Assembly: GCA_003448685.1 (NCBI GenBank)
Contig: DLXW01000014.1
Coordinates: forward strand, 1-9,049
Source of the DNA: Cyanothece sp. UBA12306
Lineage (GTDB): Bacteria; Cyanobacteriota; Cyanobacteriia; Cyanobacteriales; Microcystaceae
Length of the DNA: 9,049 nt
Direction of reading: 5' to 3'
In this document: piece by piece, positions 1 to 6,162 of the stretch
Numbering within the stretch: the stretch's first letter is position 1
How the letters are laid out: every line of letters begins with the position of its first letter
Made by a program: the position numbers and the translations under genes
The notes under the pieces: generated by a model
The model's database searches: none
Told to the model about the DNA's origin: nothing
The model's input: the letters and a program-made list of their open reading frames with translations, nothing else

Positions 1-75
1 TAATCTTTTTAATAGTCAGTAAAAGTTCAGACGAAATTGTCCCATTATTTATTTAAAATTTCTGTAATGAAGCTG

Positions 76-160
76 ACAATTATACTAATTGTTTTGTGGT
101 TTATCAGTCAAATCCACTGATTGGTTCATACTATAAGGTGAGGTTAATTATTAATAATTA
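76..160. promoter_or_regulatory. Cluster of three small dyads upstream of the first gene
   Basis: Three inverted repeats lie in the 215-bp leader before the first gene. ACAATTA/TAATTGT is a perfect 7-3-7 dyad at 76-92. ATCAGT/ACTGAT is a 6-bp stem with a 7-nt loop at 103-121. TAATTAT/ATAATTA is a perfect 7-2-7 palindrome at 145-160. None is followed by a T run, so they do not look like terminators, and no convincing -35/-10 pair was found among them. They could be operators, but the region is so AT-rich that the third may be chance. The rest of 1-215 shows nothing else recognisable. Confidence 0.3.
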
Positions 161-215
161 GCTGAACATAGAAGAAGATTGGATTTTCTGTAACACATCT
201 ATTTGGGATTAATTT

Positions 216-473
216 ATGAAGACTTTAACTACTCAAATCCAGCTACAAGCCATAGTTAATCAGATTGAACCCGAAACTGCTATTGAATATCTTGAACTTA
301 ATATAGCTCGCAATACGGGACTAATTTCTTCAGATGAATATGCTGAGACATTGTGGATGGTTACAGCTTCCGTTGCTGATACTGAAGAACAATGGAAACA
401 GCATCAAGAATTTTCCCAATTGGTAACAACTTTGGTTAATGAATATTATTTAAGTTTTATGACTTTAGACTAA
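216..473 (+). CDS. Small hypothetical protein (85 aa)
   Basis: This gene codes for an 85-residue acidic protein that I do not recognise. It has no cysteines, no signal peptide and no membrane segment. It looks mostly helical: residues 1-30 (with IVNQIEPETAIEYLELNIAR) and 36-80 form two likely amphipathic helices, joined by a turn around NTGLISSDEY. The ATG at 216 has a weak GGGA Shine-Dalgarno 7 nt upstream (205-208), and no longer in-frame start is needed. The gene stands alone: the downstream neighbour, 63 bp away, is a decayed channel gene, and the leader holds three small dyads. The sensible codon use and the helical pattern argue for a real gene. The composition recalls small cyanobacterial accessory proteins, but this is only an impression and no function can be given. 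Confidence 0.6.
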   Translation: MKTLTTQIQLQAIVNQIEPETAIEYLELNIARNTGLISSDEYAETLWMVTASVADTEEQWKQHQEFSQLVTTLVNEYYLSFMTLD

Positions 474-536
474 TTATTATTCTTAAATATTAATCTAGCA
501 ATCTCTTTTGATCCGGCTGACTGTTACAGTTAAAAG

Positions 537-1034
537 ATGTCTCTATCATAGTCAGTTTTACAATTGTGGTTTCGTCAAACTTTGACTACTCCTGTGTTTA
601 CCATAGGAGAACAAGCAATTTCTTTGTTATGGATCATCAAAGTTATTGTACTGCTGATTTTAGTCAGCATTATAGCTAGGGGAATCAAAGCAATTTATGA
701 AAATAAAAAAATTAGCAATCTCATTTTTACATTTAGTCAAGGAGAGTATTTCGGAGAATTACCTTTATTATTACAAGTTCCCTATCCCACCACAATGATA
801 GCTGCCACAGAAACTACTTTATTTCTGATTGGAAAAAATTGTTTTCAAAACTTATTAGATAATTATCCTTGTTTAGTTCAAGAAGTTGCCGAAGAATTAG
901 CTAAGCGTCAAGATACTCTTAAAAATTATCAACAACAATTGAAAGATATGGGATTAATGGATGAGCAATACTTACAAAATCCTGTTATGTGGATTCGCCA
1001 AAGATTAACAAAAATATTTAGTTTAAAAATATAA
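537..1034 (+). pseudogene. Remnant of an MscS-family channel with C-terminal cyclic-nucleotide-binding domain
   Basis: Reading from ATG 537 gives M-S-L-S, a TAG stop at 549-551, and then in the same frame V-L-Q-L-W-F-R-Q. From there the frame is open to 1034. Residues corresponding to LWFRQTLTTPVFTIG and the hydrophobic run LLWIIKVIVLLILVSIIARG match the first membrane segment of cyanobacterial MscS channels. The frame then jumps straight to the end of a cyclic-nucleotide-binding domain (GEYFGELPLLLQVPYPTT) and the usual tail (NPVMWIRQRLTKIF). The pore helix, the whole MscS beta domain and the first strands of the binding domain are missing, so several hundred residues have been lost in frame. 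The residue that normally contacts the cyclic phosphate (Arg) is not visible after the GEL motif. A TTG at 564 could still start a 156-aa product with one membrane helix, but it has no Shine-Dalgarno. I read this as a pseudogene: early nonsense codon plus large deletion. The MscS assignment rests on remembered family sequence. Confidence 0.75.
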
Positions 1035-1051
1035 CTAATACAATGGTTTCT

Positions 1052-1070
1052 GGAACTACATTATAGTTCC
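1052..1070 (+). terminator. Hairpin after the channel pseudogene
   Basis: GGAACTA (1052-1058) pairs with TAGTTCC (1064-1070) around a 5-nt loop, giving a perfect 7-bp stem 17 nt after the pseudogene stop. No T run follows, so it is at best a weak terminator. It could also shape the leader of the next gene. It ends exactly where a possible TTG start (1071) begins, which argues against that start being used. Confidence 0.35.
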
Positions 1071-1103
1071 TTGCGTCCATCTGTGAAAATTCAAAATTTC
1101 AAG

Positions 1104-1961
1104 ATGATTATCCAAAATATCAAAAAGCGAATCTTATTAGTATTATTTCTCCCTATTTTTTTTATCAATAGTGGATGCGATACAGAAGAATTTGATCTTG
1201 AGACTGCTAAACAGTTTGGTGAACAAGCAATAAGTTTTGAGCAGCACTACGAATTGATTATTAAAGATTTTTACCAATCCTGCTTAAGACACAGTAGATA
1301 CTCGGGATTCTTTAGCAATAATCATGATAGAGGAATAAAAGGTAGAACATTCCGTGAACATGATTGTATTAGATTTGCTAAATTAGAGAATGATTTGCTA
1401 AAAGCTCATGCAATTTTAGCTCAATATACTGAAGCATTTAGGGAATTATCTTCAGATAAAGTTATCGAAGAGCTTGATGGTGCTGGACAGTTAGCTGAAG
1501 CTTTAGCTTCTTCTGCAGCAGCACCTCCAGAAATTTCTGCTCTAAAACCTCTACTCAAGGAATTAGCTAATGCTATTCAAAAAGCTTTATCAGATGCTTA
1601 TCGTAGACAAGTTTTACAAGAATCTGTTCAAGAAGTTAATGTTATTTTGCAAGAGTATATTGTTATTTTATCTGAAATTACTAGAGTAGTCTATGAAACA
1701 AGACTTAAGTTAGAAGAAAAAGCTATGAGGGAATATTATTCTACAATTATTAGTCAAGAGTTAGATAAAAGTGAAGTTGAACGCCAAATAAATCCTGTTC
1801 AAGTGAGTGTAATTCTGGTAGATCAACAATGGCAAGAAGAACAAAAAAATATTAATTTTCCTCAAAGAAGAGCCAGAATTGAATCCTATTTAGAATCCCT
1901 GAAAGTAATGGCTAATCTTCATCAAAAACTTTTTACTCCAGTTGAGTATCATAGTAATTAA
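1104..1961 (+). CDS. Predicted lipoprotein, mostly helical, unknown function
   Basis: From ATG 1104 the product is 285 residues. It opens with a short basic stretch (KKR, residues 7-9), a hydrophobic core (ILLVLFLPIFFIN) and Cys25 in the context NSGC. This looks like a type II signal peptide, although Asn at -3 is unusual for a lipobox. The rest is hydrophilic and strongly helical, with a coiled-coil-like part around ESVQEVNVILQEYIVILSEI. Two further cysteines (about Cys60 and Cys88) flank an Arg/His/Gly-rich loop and could form a disulfide. An Ala-rich patch (ASSAAAPPE) separates the N- and C-terminal helical parts. The alternative TTG start at 1071 adds 11 residues, sits on the edge of a hairpin and places a longer tail before the signal peptide, so ATG is preferred. 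Only 35 bp separate it from the next gene, so the two are probably co-transcribed. I recognise no family; lipid anchoring is inference. Confidence 0.7.
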   Translation: MIIQNIKKRILLVLFLPIFFINSGCDTEEFDLETAKQFGEQAISFEQHYELIIKDFYQSCLRHSRYSGFFSNNHDRGIKGRTFREHDCIRFAKLENDLLKAHAILAQYTEAFRELSSDKVIEELDGAGQLAEALASSAAAPPEISALKPLLKELANAIQKALSDAYRRQVLQESVQEVNVILQEYIVILSEITRVVYETRLKLEEKAMREYYSTIISQELDKSEVERQINPVQVSVILVDQQWQEEQKNINFPQRRARIESYLESLKVMANLHQKLFTPVEYHSN

Positions 1962-1983
1962 AATTGTCAATTTATTATTAATA

Positions 1984-1989
1984 GGGAGG
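1984..1989 (+). promoter_or_regulatory. Strong Shine-Dalgarno deciding a GTG start
   Basis: GGGAGG lies 7 nt before GTG 1997. It is the strongest ribosome-binding site on the plus strand of this window and settles the non-ATG start of the following gene. Most other genes here have weak or no Shine-Dalgarno. Confidence 0.8.
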
Positions 1990-1996
1990 AAATTTT

Positions 1997-2338
1997 GTGG
2001 CAAATTTAACCAAAAATCAAATAAGTACAATACATGGACAATTAACTTCAGATATCGCAAGTCTATATAGTCTATTAGAGCGATATCGTCTGGAACTCCC
2101 TGCAGAGGTAAAAGATGAAATTCGATTCCTTATTAGTGAAATGGAACTTCTGCATAATCGTACAAGTCAGGAATTTATCCAAATAAGTTTAAATGAGTTA
2201 GAACCACTTCAGGAACAGATACAAACAACAACAACAAAAATCAACAATGCACGTCAATTAATTCAAAATATTGATAATGCTTTAAATGCAGTGGCATCGA
2301 TTGTAAGTGGTTTAAATGGTTTTTTGAGTGGTATATAA
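1997..2338 (+). CDS. Small helical protein with apolar C-terminal tail, unknown function
   Basis: This is a 113-residue protein starting at GTG 1997 behind an excellent ribosome-binding site. It has no cysteine, no signal peptide and no classical membrane segment. Residues 1-80 read as two or three long amphipathic helices (for example SLYSLLERYRLELPAEVKDE, and a stretch around NELEPLQEQIQTTTTKINNA), typical of a coiled coil or helical bundle. The last 22 residues, starting IDNALNAVAS, carry a single charge and are rich in Ala, Gly, Leu, Ile and Val. Such a tail could insert in a membrane or drive oligomerisation. The gene follows the predicted lipoprotein by 35 bp with no terminator between, so the products probably act together, perhaps as an envelope-associated complex. 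That role is inference; no family was recognised. Confidence 0.7.
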   Translation: MANLTKNQISTIHGQLTSDIASLYSLLERYRLELPAEVKDEIRFLISEMELLHNRTSQEFIQISLNELEPLQEQIQTTTTKINNARQLIQNIDNALNAVASIVSGLNGFLSGI

Positions 2339-2345
2339 ATCAAAA

Positions 2346-2468
2346 AGTAAGCATTCAGCTATCAGCGGTCAGCCATCAGCTTAAAGCTTAAAACTAATGC
2401 TAGAAAATGAATGTTTACTGCTTTTATTCAAAGGCTGAACGCTGAATACTGACGGCTGAATGCTTACT
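2346..2468. repeat. MITE-like inverted repeat made of 7-bp units
   Basis: The arms at 2346-2380 and 2434-2468 form an imperfect 35-bp inverted repeat. The outer 14 bp (AGTAAGCATTCAGC) match perfectly and 14 of the inner 21 bp match. Each arm consists of four tandem heptamers of the form NNTCAGC (ATTCAGC, TATCAGC, GGTCAGC, CATCAGC on the left). The 53-bp centre is AT-rich and codes for nothing. No transposase is present, so this is a non-autonomous or purely structural repeat. Similar TCAGC-type heptamer arrays are common between cyanobacterial genes. It starts 8 bp after the stop of the helical-protein gene, and its transcript could fold into a long hairpin. Confidence 0.8.
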
Positions 2469-2507
2469 GTAAAAAAAATCAAAGTTTTTTATTAGGAATT
2501 TATTAAA

Positions 2508-3539
2508 ATGAAATTAAGATTAACTACAAAATTAGCAATAAAATTACTAACTTTATTTTTGATTAATTGGATTTGCTTGATTTATAATATTGCTGTAGCA
2601 CAAGAAACTCTAGAAATAGATCAAGAAGTTGAGAAGAATTCAGCAAGAGAACAATTGCTCAAAACTAATCAATGTGCTGATTGCGATTTAAGTGGACAAG
2701 ATTTAAGTGGATTAGACTTAAGAAATGCTTTTTTACCAAGAGCCAATCTTATCAATGCTAAATTAATAGGATCAGATTTGCGTGGCGCTTTTCTCCAAGA
2801 AGCAAAATTGTGTAATGCTAAATTAATTAGTGCTGACTTGAGAGGAGCTAATCTTAATTTTGCTAATTTAACCGATGCAGATCTAACCTATACAAAATTA
2901 GGAAAAAAAGAATATGATGGTGAGTTTATTTTTAAAAATAGATTAGCAATTCCCAGAAATAATAGAAGTTTGCTAAGCATTTTAGTAGATTCTCATAGAC
3001 CAATTCGTGATTATATTCCCTCTGAACCAAAAAATTATTTAAGAACGAGATTTTTTCATGGCAACTTACAAGGAACAATCTTAAATAGAATGGATTCAGA
3101 AAAGTTGTTTTTACCTTATGCTAACTTGGATAATATAACAGCTACTAAAGCAAGTTTTTTCCAAGCTGATTTAAATTATGCAACATTAACTAACGCTAAT
3201 TTAAGTGGAATATTTGGTGCAGATCTCAATAATTTTGATTTAATTGGTAATTTGGGAGCATCTTTTGTGGAAGCAGATTTGAATCAAACAAACTTTTTAG
3301 GTTCAGATTTACGAGGAGCCAATCTTAGTGAAGCCAAAAATGCTAATCTTGAAAAAGCATATACCAGTCGAGCAACTTTACCTAGTGGAACGCTAGATCT
3401 GCCAAGAGATCTTGATGATAAATATTCACAACCGAATCCTATTCGAGAACCTAACACAGGAAAAACATTGAAACAAATACTTGAAGAAATAGAGACAGAA
3501 AAAATAACTAACAATCAATGTCCTCCTTCTCTTTGGTGA
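2508..3539 (+). CDS. Exported pentapeptide-repeat protein
   Basis: This is a 343-residue pentapeptide-repeat protein. Residues 1-31 form a classic signal peptide (basic start, hydrophobic core, AVA before Gln32), so the mature protein is probably periplasmic or lumenal. A short leader with a CADC motif (Cys56, Cys59) comes before fifteen uninterrupted five-residue repeats, residues 60-134 (DLSGQ, DLSGL, DLRNA, FLPRA, ...). This is enough for nearly four turns of a right-handed quadrilateral beta helix. About 50 residues without repeats follow (135-185), then a second, less regular block (186-285) and a polar tail. The N-terminal CxxCDLSGxDLSG pattern recurs in cyanobacterial pentapeptide proteins. 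Such proteins are often of unknown function, and nothing here points to a DNA mimic or gyrase inhibitor. The ATG is preceded by AGGA at 2494-2497, about 10 nt away. The gene appears monocistronic, between the heptamer repeat and the oxidoreductase gene. Confidence 0.9.
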   Translation: MKLRLTTKLAIKLLTLFLINWICLIYNIAVAQETLEIDQEVEKNSAREQLLKTNQCADCDLSGQDLSGLDLRNAFLPRANLINAKLIGSDLRGAFLQEAKLCNAKLISADLRGANLNFANLTDADLTYTKLGKKEYDGEFIFKNRLAIPRNNRSLLSILVDSHRPIRDYIPSEPKNYLRTRFFHGNLQGTILNRMDSEKLFLPYANLDNITATKASFFQADLNYATLTNANLSGIFGADLNNFDLIGNLGASFVEADLNQTNFLGSDLRGANLSEAKNANLEKAYTSRATLPSGTLDLPRDLDDKYSQPNPIREPNTGKTLKQILEEIETEKITNNQCPPSLW

Positions 3540-3663
3540 TAACCTTTCACCTAAAATATTGGTATACCCAATTGAAAATTGCTACAAGGGAACCTGAATT
3601 AATCAATATTCTTCATTACTTCATAGAGGTTTACCATAGAATCGTTCTTAACTCATCCCGATC

Positions 3664-5700
3664 ATGTCCAAAATCACCCGTTATTTGACTACTTTTCCCC
3701 TAAGTCTTATTTTAGGTCAAATTCCTCCCTCTCTAACCCTTGCTAACCCTTCTCGTACCCCTGATCAAACTATTGAATGTGAATTACTAATAGTTGGTGG
3801 AGGACTGGCCGGAACTGCTGCGGCCTACGAAGGTTTAATAGCGGGAAAAACGGTCTGCTTAACGGAAATTACCGACTGGGTGGGAGGACAAATTTCGTCT
3901 CAAGGAACCTCGGCCCTCGATGAACGGCCAACCCAGCGATCGCGTATGATTTACCCCCGTGGTTATCTAGAATTAAGAAAGCGTATCGAACAGCATTATG
4001 GTCAACTCAACCCTGGAGACTGTTGGGTGAGTGACTCCTGCTTTTTACCCAAAGACGGCGATCGCATCTTAAGTCAAATGTTGGAAGATGCAGCTAATAA
4101 ACACCGAGGAACCCTCAAATGGTTTCCCTCCACCGTCATTAAAGACCTAGAAATTGGTAACAACCCCCAAGGAGGAACGGGACAACAGATCTTAAGCGCG
4201 ATCGCAATTCAACATCGTCCCGCAAAAGATCAACCTCCCCTGAATACCTACCCTCTCTCTGCAACCATAGAGGATGCTTATCGTTACGAAAATTCCCCTC
4301 GCTTTGATAAAACGATTATTCGCTTTGTTCCCCAACAAGATGACCAAGAAAAACCCGCAGACTGGTATGTGATAGAAGCAACGGAAACAGGGGAAATCAT
4401 CGGTTTAACGGACGTTCCCCACCGTTTAGGAATTGATCCCCGTTCCCATCTCGAACCTTCCTCCTCTAGTGTCCAGGGTGATCCTTACTGTACCCAAGGT
4501 TTTACCTATACCTTTGCCATGGAAACAACGGAGGAACCCCAAAACCATGAAATGCCAGATTTTTATCGACAATATGCACCTTATTATAGTTATGAATTAA
4601 AGAGATTAGCAGACTTTGATTTAGTTCATACCTATCGCCGCATTTGGAGTGAAAAAAAGGGAGAACCTAAAAAGTTTGGAGGGATTAATTTTACCGTTCC
4701 TACTCCTGGAGATATCTCGATGCAAAACTGGACTTGGGGTAATGATTATCGTCCAGGAACTGCGCAAGATAACCTCATTTATACCCGTGATCAATTACAA
4801 AAAATGGGACAATTAAATCCTGGAGGATGGATGGGTGGACTGCGAACTGAAACCCTCCGTAAAGGAGAAGAAAATGCTATCGGATATTTCTATTGGTTGA
4901 TGATGGGAACCACAGATTCTCAATTAGGAGAAGGGGTTAAAAAACCGAATACAAACCATCTTTTTCTATCGGGTTTAGATTCTCCGATGGGGACAAAACA
5001 TGGGTTATCTAAGTACCCCTATATGCGCGAAGCAAGGCGAATTATTGGACGAGAATCTTTTGCTTATACAGATGGATTTATGGTGACAGAACTTGATATT
5101 TCTCGTCGCAATTATCAAGATGAATATTATCAAAAAACCCTTTCTCCTGATACCTATCGTCGTCTCCATGCTACCATTACGGGTTATGAAGGATTTGATA
5201 TTCTTCGGGGTAAATTAGACCCGAATAAGGTAGTAAGACGCAAAAGATCGACTATTTATCCTGATTCTGTAGGTATTGGTCATTATGCTATCGATTTTCA
5301 TCCTTGTATGACAGAATTTCCCCCAGAAAAACCTAATAATACAGAGAGAAAAGGAGAAAGAAGGGGTGCAGGACAAGCTTATCCTTTCCAAGTTCCTTTA
5401 AGAGCAATGATTCCCCAAAAAATCGATAATTTGTTAGTTACAGGTAAGAGTATTGCGGTGAGTCATATTGCGGCTGCGGCCTATAGGGTACACTCTTTTG
5501 AATGGTCTTCGGGGGCCGCTGCTGGAACTGCTGCTGCTTTTGCTTTAGATGAACAGGTATTACCTTACCAATTAGTTAAAGAACCAATTTTTCGTTCAGA
5601 AAAGTTAGGAAAATTAAAGAAAAAATTAGATCAAAATGGCAATCCTACTACCTTTCCTGATACCTCAATTTTTAATAATGATTGGGATGATTGGAAGTAA
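3664..5700 (+). CDS. FAD-dependent oxidoreductase, probably exported
   Basis: This gene codes for a 678-residue flavoprotein of the FAD_oxidored type (PF12831-like). After an apparent signal peptide (residues 1-27, ending LTLA before Asn28) comes the dinucleotide-binding fold: IVGGGLAG (43-50) in a beta-alpha-beta unit, and ITDWVGGQISSQG, the usual loop after the second strand. The closing FAD motif is near 588-625 (NLLVTGKSIAVSH, then HSFEWSSGAAAGTAAA). The central part (about 90-560) would form the substrate and cap region; the substrate cannot be told. The signal peptide lacks a twin-arginine motif, which is odd for a cofactor-binding protein if it really crosses the membrane. The start at ATG 3664 keeps that N-terminus; a shorter start would remove it. 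The codon choice is clearly richer in GC than in the genes to its left, and the first three HIP1 octamers of the window lie inside it. No partner gene is adjacent. Confidence 0.88.
   Translation: MSKITRYLTTFPLSLILGQIPPSLTLANPSRTPDQTIECELLIVGGGLAGTAAAYEGLIAGKTVCLTEITDWVGGQISSQGTSALDERPTQRSRMIYPRGYLELRKRIEQHYGQLNPGDCWVSDSCFLPKDGDRILSQMLEDAANKHRGTLKWFPSTVIKDLEIGNNPQGGTGQQILSAIAIQHRPAKDQPPLNTYPLSATIEDAYRYENSPRFDKTIIRFVPQQDDQEKPADWYVIEATETGEIIGLTDVPHRLGIDPRSHLEPSSSSVQGDPYCTQGFTYTFAMETTEEPQNHEMPDFYRQYAPYYSYELKRLADFDLVHTYRRIWSEKKGEPKKFGGINFTVPTPGDISMQNWTWGNDYRPGTAQDNLIYTRDQLQKMGQLNPGGWMGGLRTETLRKGEENAIGYFYWLMMGTTDSQLGEGVKKPNTNHLFLSGLDSPMGTKHGLSKYPYMREARRIIGRESFAYTDGFMVTELDISRRNYQDEYYQKTLSPDTYRRLHATITGYEGFDILRGKLDPNKVVRRKRSTIYPDSVGIGHYAIDFHPCMTEFPPEKPNNTERKGERRGAGQAYPFQVPLRAMIPQKIDNLLVTGKSIAVSHIAAAAYRVHSFEWSSGAAAGTAAAFALDEQVLPYQLVKEPIFRSEKLGKLKKKLDQNGNPTTFPDTSIFNNDWDDWK
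3936..4205. repeat. Three HIP1 octamers inside the oxidoreductase gene
   Basis: Perfect GCGATCGC copies occur at 3936-3943, 4058-4065 and 4198-4205. HIP1 is the highly iterated palindrome of many cyanobacterial genomes. An 8-mer is expected about once per 65 kb by chance in an even-composition genome, so this density supports cyanobacterial origin. Confidence 0.9.
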
Positions 5701-5718
5701 ATCACCTAACTATTAACT

Positions 5719-5879
5719 ATGAATAAATCAGAGATTTTGCAAGCATTAGAATGTGTTTATCATTTTGATGGTAGTTAATGATGACATCAATAAACCTATT
5801 ACTCTTGATGAGGGATCTTTAGAACCCACATTCCGCACTTCAAGATGTAGTATATAAGTTGTATGAATTTAAGGGCTAA
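5719..5879 (+). pseudogene. Possible relic of a small gene broken by two frameshifts
   Basis: Three short peptides in three frames follow each other head to tail. ATG 5719 gives MNKSEILQALECVYHFDGS, ending at TAA 5776-5778. The next frame (from about 5768) continues with VVNDDINKPITLDEGSLEP, ending at TAA 5855-5857. The third frame then gives NPHSALQDVVYKLYEFKG, ending at TAA 5877-5879. Each piece reads like ordinary protein, and together they would make a sensible N-terminus of one gene carrying two indels. I do not recognise the family, and the pieces are short enough for chance to explain them. Confidence 0.3.
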
Positions 5880-6055
5880 TGGCGATCGCCAAAAAAAGCA
5901 ATCTTTAACAATACAGATATACTACAAAAGAGAAATTTTTAAGCAAGAGTAAATTTTGTCGACAGAAAATAGGTAACAGTATCCATAGTTAAGTAGTTGC
6001 TGTGTGTACATATCATTGTACATAGATTAAACGGGATTTAGCTACAGAAGGAAAT
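5880..6055. other. Non-coding stretch with one HIP1 site
   Basis: A perfect HIP1 octamer sits at 5882-5889. A weak dyad GTACA/TGTAC (6006-6010 and 6017-6021, 6-nt loop) follows. No plausible gene, promoter or terminator was found in the rest of this part of the 462-bp gap between 5701 and 6162. Confidence 0.5.
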
Positions 6056-6090
6056 GGGCGATCTCGCAGAGATCCGCTTCGCGGTGCGCT
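6056..6090. repeat. Double-hairpin intergenic repeat, copy 1
   Basis: This short GC-rich island stands out from its AT-rich surroundings. GATCTC and GAGATC (6060-6074, loop GCA) form a 6-bp hairpin. CCGC and GCGG (6074-6084, loop TTC) form a second one directly behind it. It shares the opening GGGCGRTCTCGC with the element near 7810. The layout resembles dispersed palindromic repeats of cyanobacterial genomes; that it belongs to such a family is inference. Confidence 0.65.
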
Positions 6091-6130
6091 TTAGTTTAAA
6101 TTCTCCAACAATACTATTTTGACTTTTAGC

Positions 6131-6149
6131 TATAATGATTATCATTATC
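6131..6149. promoter_or_regulatory. Fur/Zur-type operator over a TATAAT -10 box
   Basis: Read on the minus strand, this 19-mer is GATAATGATAATCATTATA. It matches the classical Fur box (GATAATGATAATCATTATC) at 18 of 19 positions, and its core AATGAT-T-ATCATT (6134-6146) is a perfect dyad. On the plus strand the site contains TATAAT (6131-6136), a consensus -10, 26 nt before the ATG of the G3E-type gene. No good -35 is visible, as is common where promoters are regulated. A bound repressor would cover the -10. Fur and Zur boxes are similar in cyanobacteria. The downstream G3E/COG0523-like gene makes Zur (zinc) the more likely regulator, but Fur cannot be excluded. Confidence 0.8.
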
Positions 6150-6162
6150 TAAATATCATTCT

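Noticed and set aside
1071..1103. TTG start extending the lipoprotein by 11 residues
   Set aside because: It has no Shine-Dalgarno and sits at the foot of a hairpin, and the ATG at 1104 gives a normal-length signal peptide.
2346..2468. CRISPR array in the heptamer repeats
   Set aside because: Units are 7 bp without spacers and are arranged as an inverted repeat; there are no cas genes.
3284..3514. 76-aa open frame on the minus strand
   Set aside because: It lies wholly inside the pentapeptide-repeat gene, antisense to it, and shows no family features. Open antisense frames are expected under repeat-rich coding sequence.
3535..3551. GGTGA/TCACC hairpin over the stop of the pentapeptide gene
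   Set aside because: A 5-bp stem with a 7-nt loop and no T run is too weak to call.
5768..5857. 29-aa small gene starting at ATG 5768
   Set aside because: It has no ribosome-binding site and makes more sense as the middle piece of a frameshifted relic.
6056..6162. Riboswitch (cobalamin type) before the CobW-like gene
   Set aside because: No B12-box-like sequence or long structured leader is visible, and the predicted transcript start leaves only about 20 nt of leader.
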